A DNA stretch of 64,000 nucleotides from positions 9,104,811 to 9,168,810 of the forward strand of contig OU452229.1 of the NCBI GenBank assembly GCA_911728455.2, written 5' to 3'. Positions 22,758-35,700 of the stretch are shown piece after piece; position 1 is the stretch's first letter, and every line of letters starts with the position of its first letter. Both the position numbers and the translations under genes were made by a program. Under the pieces are notes generated by a model. It was not told where the DNA came from, did not search any database, and saw nothing but the letters and a program-made list of their open reading frames with translations. The stretch comes from Marthasterias glacialis (Eukaryota > Echinodermata > Asteroidea > Forcipulatida > Asteriidae).

Positions 22758-23556
22758 CAATAGACCGATTGCGAGACCCACGACACTTGACCCCTTTTGG
22801 GTGTAAAATGTAAACACACGTAATCCTCCATAGGAAGGGGTGGTACGGTACTTGATGATTAATGCATTTAGTTTATTCAATCGAGGCTTTTTTTGCTCGA
22901 AATCTGTGAAAGATATTCCAGAGTTTGTACCAGAGACCTTCAAGTGGCTGAATAAAGCCAGTAAGGACAGTTCCAGCAAGTCTTGAAAATTGTAAAAGTA
23001 CCGTATAAATGTGCACAATGTGTACAGCGCATGACAGAACGTTAGGCCAGACGACTGCAATCACCACACCCTTTCAACACAAAAATTTCAAAGTTTTGAA
23101 GCTGAAATCCTCCAAAGAAATTGCTTTCCAAAACTGTGTGATTCCTTTGCCTATTTGAAATTCTGCAAGGCTAGGTATTAATGCTCACCTTTCCAATGTT
23201 CTTTACCCTTTTTTTTTACAGTGATTTAGGCCAACATTACAAACAAAATAACACGGGTGGCTACATAATAGTCGTCCGACGCCGGTAGTGCATGGCTAAA
23301 AAAACCTCTTTCTAGTAGAATCCTGTTAAATTATGAATCAGAGATGTGATTTAAATTAATGCTACAACATACTACTTTAAATAAAGGGGCTGATTAACTA
23401 AATCATCGCTTAACGAAAGTAATATCAACTGTTTTCGTAATCACTCTGTGTCACGGCCTATGCTTTTACAAGTATTTTTTCATCAGCTGTATGACGTCAT
23501 ACCCGATAGGGGGTCACGTGACCGCATGTAAACATTGTCGCGCAATCGGTCTATTG
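22758..23556 (-). mobile_element. Family A inverted-terminal-repeat element, copy 4
   Basis: A full-length copy of 799 bp with termini CAATAGACCGATTGCGAGAC and GTCGCGCAATCGGTCTATTG. Orientation is opposite to copy 1 and the same as copy 2, with which it is closest in sequence. It carries the same - strand frame containing YNFQDLLELSLLALFSH. No transposase. Confidence 0.88.
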
Positions 23557-26515
23557 CATTTTAAAGTTCAGAATCCTGAAAAACAGAGAATTTAAAGGAG
23601 CTGTCAAGTCCATAATTAGTCTTGTCTGTACGACTGAAGTAAGATGTCGCTTATAAAAAATACTCCAAACCTACTTCATTTTAAAATTGGTTGACGGAAC
23701 CAGGTCCAAGATATTATGCTTAAAATATAAGCTGGGTTGTGAAGTTGTCAAAATGGTGTAAATGTAGTTTTTAAATGGGCATAGCTCTGTGGAAAAAGTA
23801 AAAGTTATCTTTGATGGATTTATTTTTTAAAGATATATTAAGTAATAAGTACACATTATCACCCAGAAATAAGTCAATGGCAATTTATATTATAAAAGAA
23901 ATACTGCAAAAGGAGATTGCAGTATATTTCTTGTTAAAGTAACCATAGTTTTTTGTACTCAGAGATCCAAGTACTTGGCAGTGTTGTAGTCGAGATGACA
24001 AAGTCTTCCCCTTCAAGACAGAGACCTCAGACAAACCTGTACTTTAAACAATAACAAGATTTTCAAAGCAAACTTTCTATATTATCAATGGATTTTAAAT
24101 GCAGAACCACTGCCCGCTGCCCGATGCCCATAATATGATAGCTTCACTTAGCGTTCACTATGGGTATCATATCGCCACTTGGTAGTACGGAAAAAAAGTG
24201 TGACCATGCTACGCAGCCTACCAAGAAGATAAAAATACACCATAGGGTAAACTTGAAAATTACGCTTCCAATGATTTGCTATTTTGGAGGTTTCCTTTTT
24301 CAGTTTTTATCTGGTTTTGGACAATAAGGTCTTGAAAGGTCTCAAAATGAGATCCTGATATCCTTGCTTCGATACTGAGTCTTCAAAATCAATACCTGGA
24401 AACTGCCCAGACCTCAACAAATTGGGTCTCATGACTGGTCTCGATACCGAGACCAGTCTTGAGACCTGCAACACTGGTACTCGGCTGCTGGACTTGGTAC
24501 TCCGATATCAGAATATTTGGTACTCGAATGCTTGTACTTGTACTCGATGGCCCAAATACTACTCTGTCATTCTTGTAGTATTGGTACTAGACTGAAAAGT
24601 ACATCACTACAACACTGGATGTCGGAATATAAGAGTGTTGAACATAGATTGAGTAGTTGGAACATAGGGTTGTTGAAACATACGTGTGTAACCGTACGTG
24701 GTGCTATTTCTAAATTGACTATGGATTTTCTGTGCCTTCAGAAAAACTGCACTTGTTAAAAAGGTTGGTGTACTCGGACATGTTTAACAAAGCATGGGCT
24801 TGGATTGGTATCCTGATTCATTATCTTCAGACTTGGAACTCACATTAACTGGGGAGGCAGAAGCCAGTCAAGCAATACACTTTTACTCTTGTTGTCCCCA
24901 GTGCTCTGCAGGCATATCTGTATTAGTTGTAGTGCTTTTGTGTTTGCCATGTGTTCTTGGTTGCTTTTACAAGCACTTCTCTAGTTCTTGATTTTGGTGA
25001 TAAGGTTAATGTGGAACCGATTTGTACTCCCGAATACTGGATTCGAATACCGATGCCAGAATGCTCAAGTCTGTCAAAAAAACGAGTTAAACTAGAAATG
25101 AATTGTTTGTTGAATCATAAGCCGAGTTCAGGTTTTGAATGAAGGGTACTTAGGACCTGTAATGATGTCATCGAACAATGTCATGAAACCTTAATTTTGT
25201 AGTTTTTTAATAATTGAAGAGATGGTTTTTCAAATTGTCTCTAAAGTAGGGTTTGTAAATACTTTTGTCACTGGAAAACAAGGTCAAATTGGGGGTAATT
25301 TTAATGTAAAATTTGTTGGATTTTTAAAGACGTTTCATTATGACAAATATATATTACAAAAAAATAATATCTTATAAAGTTCAAGAGATATGATTTTTTC
25401 AAATACTAAACTTTTAGTACACCAGGTGACACCATCATTGTGCCAATAGTGTTTTCAAAAGAAAACAAAACAAGTTGGCACAAAATAATATTTTGAAGGA
25501 ACAAACTAATTTAGCTATTATGGAGCCCTTGATATGCCAATTGAATTTGGATATAAAAACTATTATTATGGAGTATCTTTTCTGAATTCTCTTACAACTA
25601 TATCGAGTTGTATTTCACTAACTCTCCTGACTGAGCGAAACAAAATAATACCAATGCCCAGCACAACAATTGACAGCCCTTTTGTTGCCTAGACTGCTGG
25701 AATAGTTGGAAATGAGTAGTAGACCTTTGAGTACTGGATTCGAATACCATAAATAAATTGTATTGTGTAGAATTTTATTGTAAATATGAACAAAATATGT
25801 CACAATTGCTGGTTATTGTCTATCTGAAGGACACAGAGATTTGGATGGTTTCGATTAGAACACTTGTACACATTGAAGATTTTGATAAATTTGAAAACTT
25901 ATTTTTAGGGCAAAATAATTTATACTAATGTCAATGACAACTTTCTTACTTATAAACTGCCTTATCATACATGTCATATAATATGAAAATCAATGGGTCA
26001 ATGAACAGCCAGGTTATCATAAATCATATCCTGAGTGTGATCTGAAAACTTGCAGACAAGCATATGGTGCTTCTCAGGTATTTTGGCATTTATGATCTTT
26101 CTACATTTTGAAATGATTGAACAATAGCAACCTTGCTTTTCTACCACACAACCATTATTGTAATAATAAATATGAACATGCACAACACTACACAACACTA
26201 CAAATTTGTAAAACAAAAAGGTCATTGTCCTCAAGCATGAAAGATCTTTTGATGGAAAACTAGACTATTGTGCCTGTAGATACTAGCACTGCTAGTAGCA
26301 GAACAGAAACATAGGATAAAATGGGCATAGTTATTATTCTTATTAACACATAGGGATTTAACCAAATCAGACAAAAACAAAAAACAAAAACCAAACAGAT
26401 TGAACATAACATAAATGTATTCTGCTGCTTAGCTCATACAGTTTAACAACAAAGGTCACATCTCAAGGCAGCTTTGATGTCTTTGTCAACTATGTATCAC
26501 ATCTTTATTGTCTTG
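23557..26515. other. Intergenic flank of MRPL45 with old repeats
   Basis: No gene recognised. 25150-25440 (ATGATGTCATCGAACAATG..., then AACAAGGTCAAATTGGGGG) is a decayed relative of the CRE/ETS-motif repeat found at 29126. The 24720-25140 stretch has only short frames without family signatures. The MRPL45 3'UTR should lie just below 26516; no unambiguous poly(A) signal was chosen. Confidence 0.35.
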
Positions 26516-26542
26516 TCAACTATGTATCACATCTTTATTGTC
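26483..26542. repeat. 30-bp tandem duplication over the MRPL45 stop codon
   Basis: The unit beginning TTGTCAACTATGTATCACAT occurs at 26483-26512 and again at 26513-26542 without change, followed by a partial third unit. The MRPL45 stop lies in the second (upstream on the gene strand) unit. Confidence 0.95.
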
Positions 26543-26749
26543 TTGTAAGTCTTCTTTTGGGGGAACAAGCATAGTTTTGACAATGGGTTCAAACGTTGTC
26601 ACCCACTGTGGTATGATCTTGCCATGAATGCGCCATGATCCATACATTCCCGATAAATGCTTCTCGAAAACAATGTACTCTAATACATCTTTAGGAATAT
26701 CTTCACTGCCTAGCATTAGTCGTCCAAAGCGATCATAAATGGCAAGTAT
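26516..26749 (-). CDS. MRPL45: MRPL45 terminal coding exon
   Basis: It follows acceptor TTTCCTGCAG|ATA and runs to a TGA stop at 26516-26518. It encodes [40 protein letters not shown] and [20 protein letters not shown], then a variable tail ending DNKDVIHS. The stop codon lies in a 30-bp tandem duplication (26483-26542), so the last residues of this protein derive from the repeat. Confidence 0.95.
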   Translation of the reverse strand: MLAIYDRFGRLMLGSEDIPKDVLEYIVFEKHLSGMYGSWRIHGKIIPQWVTTFEPIVKTMLVPPKEDLQDNKDVIHS

Positions 26750-29700
26750 CTGCAGGAAAATCAACAATCATTGATTGGTTACACAGTCATTGTTTGACAT
26801 CAATAAAGTAACTGTATGTGATACTCAATCATAAGCTATTCCTAGTTAAATTGACACTGTTGCAGTCATGACCTGCAAGTCACAAACAAAGAAAATGGAC
26901 AGAGAATTGAAGATCCAAGATAAAAAAAAGTAATTGAAACACTATAAATGAATGTAAATGTAAAGCAAACAAAATCAACATCACCAGTGTTACAACTGGT
27001 GTCAAGATTAAGATTGAAATCAACAAAAGGTGGTAAATAGACAACTCATAAGACCTACATGTACAACTCTTTGAACTGAGATCACTTGGTCAGAATAATG
27101 GTTATATTTGTATGGGTTTTATGTTTACCTGTTTAGTATGCATTCTAACTGTGACTTGACCATATAAATTGCCTTTGTCAATCATATCTGTGCAACGTAT
27201 GTGAACCACTCTCGGCTTTTCAATGGATTCAAGAAATTTCCATCTTATTGTCTTGTAGCGGAATCCCTTCACCATCTCCTATAATAAAGAAGTAATGTGT
27301 TCAACAAATAATGTTAAGCTTGAAGAATTTATAAATCACAAATAAAGTTGCATATAGTATACTACAAGCCAAGTTGCCCGATCTGAATATCGGGCTTGGA
27401 GCGGTCGGTGTTTGGTGAAATGAAGGGGGGTGAAGGGTATAGATAGTTGGGGTATAATGTGTCTAGTCTAATCTGACACAATCGTACCATCATAACCGGC
27501 TACATCTCCTTCGTAGTTCAGGTGATTTTAAAGTACCGGTATATTGTTCAGGTCTTTCATGGATTTTGGAGCAGTTTTTGGTTACTGCCTGTTTTTTAAA
27601 TTTGAATTTGTAAGGCATTACACAGGTACCAACAAACACATGAGCGTTCACACGGTTGGACCCTGTACATGCTATACGCCAGATAATGTCCAGTGTTAAT
27701 AAAAGCATTGTTGGGTCCAGTGAAAGTCGGTGACTGTGATGGGCTGTGGTATATAGTCTAACGTTGATCGTTGTGGATATAGAACAATGGGGATCATGTG
27801 CACAGTAGACTGCGCAAACGACTCCGTCCGGTTAAACGACTCTGTGGGGTTCACAAACAAACTAAATGGCTGCTGCATGTATGATTTAAAAAACACCACG
27901 AAAGTGTGGCCATTGCAGTAATTAAGCACACGGGCCAAGAATAACACAGCACCTAAGAGAAAACAGAGGGAGTGTGTAAGAAAAACTGAATGGTCCCAAA
28001 CTACGGCCACTGCATGACAAAAAGCACTGAATAATGCGGGAAAGGCGTCGACGTGATGTGAAAACGACATCTTCAGCGGATCTGGAGGAGCGACAACGAC
28101 ACCCTCTGGATTTTTCCCGATACATGGGTACCCCTCCTGAGCCGCAGGACCCAGTCGTTTAGGACGCTAAATGCGACAAACATTTGAGGTTTTCACTCTT
28201 ACACACATGTATCATATTATAATACTTACACAACATTTTAAAATGCTCTAATGGGCATGCAGAAACCCATTAAAAAGCAAAACTCTGTTAAAATGTTTTT
28301 AACACTCTGATAGGACAAGCAGGGGCAGATGGGGAAATATTCGGGAAATTGTGCCTTTGATGATACAAGCATGGAATCCAAATTTGGCACACAGTCAGAG
28401 TATGTCATCAGAAAAACGTCTGGCTATTGGGCCATCACAGATTTGTCCTTTTAAAAAATGTAGGTAGAATGACAAGCAATTTTTTAAATATTCAAAATGG
28501 CTGCCATACTAAGAAAAGTATTTCAACTTGTAGTATTCTTCAGTTTGAGAAACTAATGAATAAAGTTTGTATACCCCGCCCCCCACAATAAAGGCACAAC
28601 AACAGTTGAAAAAAAAATTTTAAGTAAAAAATGGGCAATGCCACACTCAGTGACCTTTGAAGAAAGTTTCTAAGGTTTGCTAAGCATTCTAAATAACTTA
28701 GAAGTTCCAATGTTTTGCTTTGTCTTTCATTTTGTTTTATAGTTCATCACATGACAGTTTATATTTGAATAATTTGATGTTGCTTAATTAAAAGAGCATT
28801 ACAGAGAAGCATGGGAGAGGGCTGACGAAGCAGAATATGGGAGCATTAGAGGGAAATACTAGAGAAACAGACAGACATCACTGATATGGCCTTGCAAATT
28901 GTTTTTTTTTTCATTTATCATTGCCATGACCCAAATCTGACCTTATCTTCTGGTTCTAACTGGGAGGTTATGAAAAAATATTCACAGGTACTATTTTTAG
29001 GTGTGTAGCTAACATAAAGGAAATTTCTTTGTGGTTCTTGTGTACAAAATAAAGTATGAATCTTGACCTCTTCAAATAAACCAATGATATCATCATGTCG
29101 ATGATTAAAAAAACAAAACAACAACTAGAAATTCAGTTTTAGTTACATTATATAAACAAGGTGTTCAGGAATGATGTCATCAAAGGTTGAAATTATCCAA
29201 TGATGACCCCATAAATTATGGCTTTTTAATAGTTTTTGCTTTAACTTTCGGTTTGAACTAAAAGACAAGGTCAAATTGAGGTCATCTCTGTGTGACTCTT
29301 GTTTTTCAAAGACCTGTCCAATGATGTATAGATTGTAAAAATCCAATATGTGGTTCAGGATTACAACTTTTTTTAAATATTAAAGTTTGAATTAATTGTA
29401 ATTCAACACCAGATGACGTCATCATGATGTCATCATGACGTCAGTGCTGTCTTCATGTTGAGACTTGAGGTTCAACTGTCTAAAGAGTTTCAAGGTTTAA
29501 TTCAATTCATTGTCTTTTTTAATAAACCAGAAATAATAATAATAATAACAATAATTGAGGTATGCTGTAGAGAATAGTTTGAATAAATACAACAGTGGCA
29601 ATGTAACACAATGGTCTTTCCAGGACACCGTAACAGGTGCTTTGCCGATTGTCCGAAAATTGGCACCTTCTTTTTACCATAACTTCTGAATGCAACGGTC

Positions 29701-32700
29701 GATTTTGTTCCAATTTCACAATGAGGCTTTTATTGATATTATTTATCAGTAAACAATTCATTGTGAAATTTGGTTCAAGAAATTTTGAAATTGAAAATTA
29801 ACACTACTTAAAACTTGTCGTTGTAGAATACTGTGAAATTTGATGACATCACCACTGTTATATTTAAAATGGCCATGAACAAAATGTAATTTCATGCACT
29901 GAAACCATATCTGAATTCCATTTCATGTTGACTGCAGAGCTGCAATTATGGCTTTTTAATATTTTTTCGCTTCAACTTCCGGTTTGTGTTTATGTAGGTT
30001 TTGAAGACCTGTCCGATGATGTACTGATTGTAAAAAACCAATGTGTGGTTCACAAGTTATGATTTTTTCAAATATTAAACTTTGATTAATGTAGTTCGAC
30101 ACTTGATGACATCATCATGATGTCACGTAAACCGAGTCATCTTCATATTGAGGTTCAATTGTCTGATGAGTTTGAAGGTTCAATTCAGTTCTGATCTTGA
30201 GTTATGCTGTAGAGAAGAGTTGCTGGGAAGAAGAAGAAGAACTAGAAATTGAGAGTTTGTGGACAAACTCAAGGTGTTCGGCTTGAACGTAATAAAGTGA
30301 TTGCGTCATTGAAAACAAGGTCAATATTGGGTCAAGTTTTTGTCTCTTGTGCTGTGCTGATCATTTTTATTTGTACCTTGTAATGATCTTTATGCATGAA
30401 GTTACTTACATGATTCTTCAACTTCCGGATTTGACAAGAACTAAAGGTCAATTGGGGTCATGCTTTAAATTGATGTAATGATTATTAATGTACCACGTTT
30501 TATTAATAAGATACACATTTTTGTATGTACAAACTTATACTTCCGGTTTCGACCGGAAGTGAAGGTCAAATGGGGTCACACATTGTAAAAATTTGTAGAA
30601 TCGACGAAGGGCCTTAAAATAAGGTTATTATACAAATGTTGTTATTGAGATATGAATGTTTGTATTAAAAACTACAACTTCCGAATTCCACCGGAAGTAA
30701 AGGTCAATTGGGGTCACACTCTGTGTAAGATTTGTTTAATACTTCAAGACCTTTCATATGGTGTAAAGATCATGTATGTAGCATATTTGATTCTGGAGGT
30801 GTGATTATTTTAATATAAAACTTCAGTTTAATGTAATGACATCATAGATGACGTCATCATTCCAATTTTTTTCTTTGTCATGTACACACTGTGGTCTAGG
30901 TATGTAGTAAGTTTTAATTTTAGAGATAGCAAAATAATTTTTTTTTTGACCTCGTGTACCATTTTCGTTGTGACGTACAGTAGCTATGACATCATATATC
31001 ACATTTCTAGAATGCTCTTGAGCTAAAGAAAATATTATGCATTAAAAATAACATGATTTTTACTTTAACTTCCAGTTTCGACCAGAAGTAAAGGTCAAAT
31101 GAGGTCACAGTGTGCATGACATTTGTCCATCATTACAAGACCTTTCATATGCATCAAAGATTTTGAATGTAGCATTTGTGGTTCTAAGGATATGAATTTT
31201 TTGAATTAATTAACATTTATTTAATGTAATGACGTCATCAATGACGTCATCATTCCAAAAAAGTTTCGGTTTCATCTACTCATTAAGGTTCATGTTCATG
31301 ATAAGTTTCAAGTTCATACAAGCTTCAGTTTTCTTCAAAATTGAGAGAGAACGTTCAGGCATAAGCAGAAGACGAGAGAAAAAAAACCCAGAATAACAAT
31401 AGGTTTTCGGCTGGGAGCTTCTAAAAAGAAGAAGAAGAAGACCAACAACAAGAACAGTTGCATGAACACCTAAAAAAATGCAGAAGTTTGAAACTCAAAG
31501 GACACTGGTTATATAGGTTATATCAGTAGATGTACCAATCCTCAAGAGAAATTGGTTTCCTGTTTGAAATACTGTCCAGGTCGTGAAAATAGCATTTGAA
31601 GACCCCTAAAACACCTCATTACTTATTTCAGTTGCTACAAAAATGAACACATAAAATATGAACGGAACTGAAATCCCTGACAAAAAAATATATAATTTGT
31701 TCAATGTTATTAATGTTATCACTTGAATAGATTAAGACCATAGGTTGGTGTGTTTATTTAAAACTAGAGAAAACAATAAGGTAGGGCTATAATACTATCT
31801 TATAACCTTTTTCATATTTCCCCCTTTTTATTACAAAATATTCTTTAACAAAGTGCTATTTTCTGTCTTATATTCTCATATCTTGCATTAAAAAAGAAAG
31901 AGATTTATGAGATAAATGAATTGCAGGAGGAAAAAATACATAAAAATAAAGAGGATTTCATGTTTTTGAGTGTGTGGTCCCCAACTTCAGGTTTGTGCAT
32001 TTTATTAGAAGCAGTTTAAAATAATATACTCACTGGGAAAGACTTCTCTGTAACCAGACTGTGAAGGATATTCTTGTCAAAACTGTATAAAAAAACCCAA
32101 AAACAAACCAATGGCAAAAACAAAAGAGGGTTTTACACAACATACAAGTCCTTGGGTGTAGAATGTTTGACGAGTCAAAAATGTCAAATTCAAATATTTT
32201 TCAGGATTCTAGTGTAAACCGAATCCCCATCTCTAAAGTTCTATGTTGTGAACTTGCATTAAGCTTATTCAAAGAAAGTGCAGAATCCTTGACATAGTGT
32301 GCAACAGTCTTGTGTAGAAGCCTATAGGAAGCTCAAAACTACTGGTCAGGCCCATCTGAGAGGGTACAGGGTTTACAACCACACCCTTCCATAGTAAATG
32401 CATTTCTCCATAGTAAATGTATCTAAAAGCCTACCCTTTACTATGAACAAGATTGTGTGCAAAAAGTGTGCACAAGAAATACTTTGCATTTTGACATTCA
32501 GTGTTCTCCGACCTTGAAAACAGAATGCTGGGGGGGGGGACGGCGAAAAAGCCCTTGTGGCATGGGGTCCATGGCCTGCTTAAGGCAGAGCTGCCAACCT
32601 TCACTAATCAAAATCAGTATTCCTGAAGCCAAAAATCAGTACTTGCCCCCAAAATTTCAGTTTTAAAAATCAGGATTTCTTTTTATTCATTGTACCTGTT

Positions 32701-35700
32701 ATTTATACTGATAATGAAAAATGCATTTACACATTGTAAAGATCAGTTTCACAATGGCATGAAATATTTTATTAATTTTGCTGACAACTTGTGCATAAAA
32801 CCTGCTTTAGTTCAGAGCATAAACAATTTTAAATTTTAGATGCTTTTTATATCATGACTCTCAATATTTTGGTAAAAACTTTTAGACCATTTTGGAGAAA
32901 ACTTTTAGGATAAAGCTAACAGTTTACACTGAAAATCTTTCCAAGTAATCTGAACAAAATGCTTTTGTTTCTGTCTCATTGTTTGTTATAAAAATACTTT
33001 TAATTTAATTAATAGTATTATGCTCACATTTGCACAGCAAACAGATATGCCATATCACCACACCATGCCGGTAAAATGTTCCAACAACTTAAGAAAGAGG
33101 ATTTTTGTCAACTTGTTTTTCAAACAAATTCCATTTCCACCCATTCTTTATGCCTTTATCGTCAGTTTTCTTGAGATCTTGGCCTCGATTGCGATTGACA
33201 TGATCAATATATATTCTTGTTGGTTATGGTTTCATTTTCAAGTTGATTCAGCACAGCGGCGCGTGTGCTTGCTGATAAATTCTCACAGTGTCTGTTTGCC
33301 GCCTCAATACGAAAAGCTTCAAGAAAAAGCTGCTGAGCCAGACTCTGTAGAGTGTATGCTGTACAATGTGTACAATGTGTACTCTGTGTCTAGTTTTTAT
33401 ATTGGCTTATGTACAAATTACGTACATTTATAGCACCTTGGACCCAGACTTCATCCTTTTAATGTATGTGTTTTATCTAACTTACTAGTAATAGCAGGAT
33501 TTTGTGTTTAAAAAAAGAAAGGTCTTTCACCGTCTTTGCTTTTTATCGTGGCTCATTGTTTTGAACGTTCTGTGGACAATTAAAAACAACAAGTAGTTGT
33601 TTTTTAGAAATCCGTATTTTTGGGAACTTACCCGAACTGCCTTATTTTGGAAATCATACAGAAAATCCGTACTGGTTGGCAGCTCTGTTAAGGGCCCCCT
33701 AAATCTTCTTTATTGTAGATGCTTTGTGGTACAATCTAAGGTGATTCCTGGCCACTTTCCCATCGATTTAGAGCAAAAGTTTTAAAGAGTATGAAGAGAA
33801 ATACATTTTTTTGGTTTTCTCTTGCAGTCTTAAAAAGTTTCTCGTGTACTCACATTTCCATCTCCAAATTAAGGGAGCTATCTTAACATTTTCTGCAATT
33901 TGACATGATTGGTTGCTCGGGGCACTATTTAACATCTTCTTATAGAGGCTACTTCATTCATTTTTAACTTTTTAACAGAATTTGTGGGCCCAAGCAAAAG
34001 TCAGAGATGCAACTGGCTAACAAACATTTAAAAGGAGGACCCAAACACCCAACCCAAAAGTGAACCAAATATTGGTACATTGGTATGACCTTGGTCCTAC
34101 CGGCCGTACTGCTTCCTATGGGCCAGCATTTGTAACCAGAATGATTATGTCTAAAATACTTGAATAAAAAATAATGGAAATCATTAAAAAACAACTTACT
34201 CTTGCAAAGCATTATGAGCATCAATGAAGATATTTTGAGCCTTCCATGCAAACTCTGCTGTGGTAAATTCTGGCTCAAACTTGCGAATCTTACGCTGGTT
34301 TAGTTGAGTCACACCAATATTTTTTACCCTCTCCAATCGCTGCTTTGCTCCCTTTAAATTGAAAAGTCATGTGAACATGTATAAGTATGGTAAGACTTTG
34401 TTATTGTTTTAAATTGGTTTATGTATTAACCAAAAATAAACATTGTACTAATGTAAAAATCTGTAGAAAGAAAATCTGATGCAAATAATGTACAATGTAC
34501 ATGTAATGTAAGTGAGGCAATTAAAGACTTTTTAGACTCAACTGTATACCACCAGCTCATTCCTGGTTTTCTTTTGCAAAAGAGAAACCATCAGAACAAA
34601 CATGTACATGTAGCTTCATTCATGTCATTATGGCATGTATACATGGGAAACACTGGTTCATCACTACTGGTTTGATTACATAATGATCCTGTACATGTAT
34701 GCAGCCACTAAGGCTCTACTGTCTTTTTATTGTTACATTATTGAACTGAGACTGTGACAGTAGTCCTCACATGTTTTTGTTTGTTTCTTGGAGTCCACTG
34801 TCGATATATTGTACATCCTACAAGAGCTTGTTTAGTGTTAACAGGACATTGTGCTCCATGAACTAAATACCACCAGGTTTAGAGCAGATACAGCACATGT
34901 GACATGGCCAGTACTGGAAAAGTTTGAAACTGATCTGACTTCGAATTCGAGCTAAACTGAAGTGAGAACAGTCAGTCTTCATCAATAAATTTTCAAAATC
35001 CAAAATCCAAACTTGTTCCTGTTGTTGCTGGAAAACACCACGCCCTTGCCTTGATGTTGAACTTTAATAACCACCATGTGCAGAAGAGCTTCATGCAACA
35101 CATTTTGATTTTGCCATCGTTGACGACATAATACTAATGGTAGTACCTATGCCCCTGCCACCTGCCTTGCATAGTTGAAACACACTGTCTTGTGGCTTGT
35201 GGGATAGGCTTTCGTCAGAGCCAATGACTAAGGGCGCAAACCCCAACAGAAAACCATGGCTCATGGCAGCATATAGGGCAGATGACTGCAAGGAACCCCC
35301 AGCATCTTGCAGCCAGCCACTGCAGGGACTAAAGCTCATGCCTGTCTTGACCTGTTCTTGTCGGTAGGAGAAAACTCTAGCTTCCCCGAGAGAGCACTGA
35401 CAGTAACTTGCAAAAGCTACCAGCACTTCAATATTCTTGCAAGCAGCTTTCATGAAAATGTACAACCACATACAAACTGACAAACACAAAACAACATGGA
35501 TACATCCCCGTTCAAAGTAGTGCTGGGCGACTAGTGAAATTCACTACTTGAGTAGTTGCACATCAACTATTCCTGACTACTCGACAAGTCACAACTTTTT
35601 TTGCAGCTTATCACACACCCAAGCAACATCGGCGTGACACAGTGAATTAAAGCATGCCTCTTTTCAATGTACAGGAATTCAGGGTTCGACGTTAGCAGTC

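Noticed and set aside
27696..28125. Two overlapping - strand frames of 124 and 67 codons in an MRPL45 intron
   Set aside because: No domain, hydrophobic and low-information composition, no splice evidence.
33020..33433. 137-codon + strand frame
   Set aside because: It lies inside the hAT-like element and shows no transposase motif or other family signature.
35091..35489. 132-codon - strand frame
   Set aside because: No convincing match to a host or retrotransposon domain; left as unassigned.
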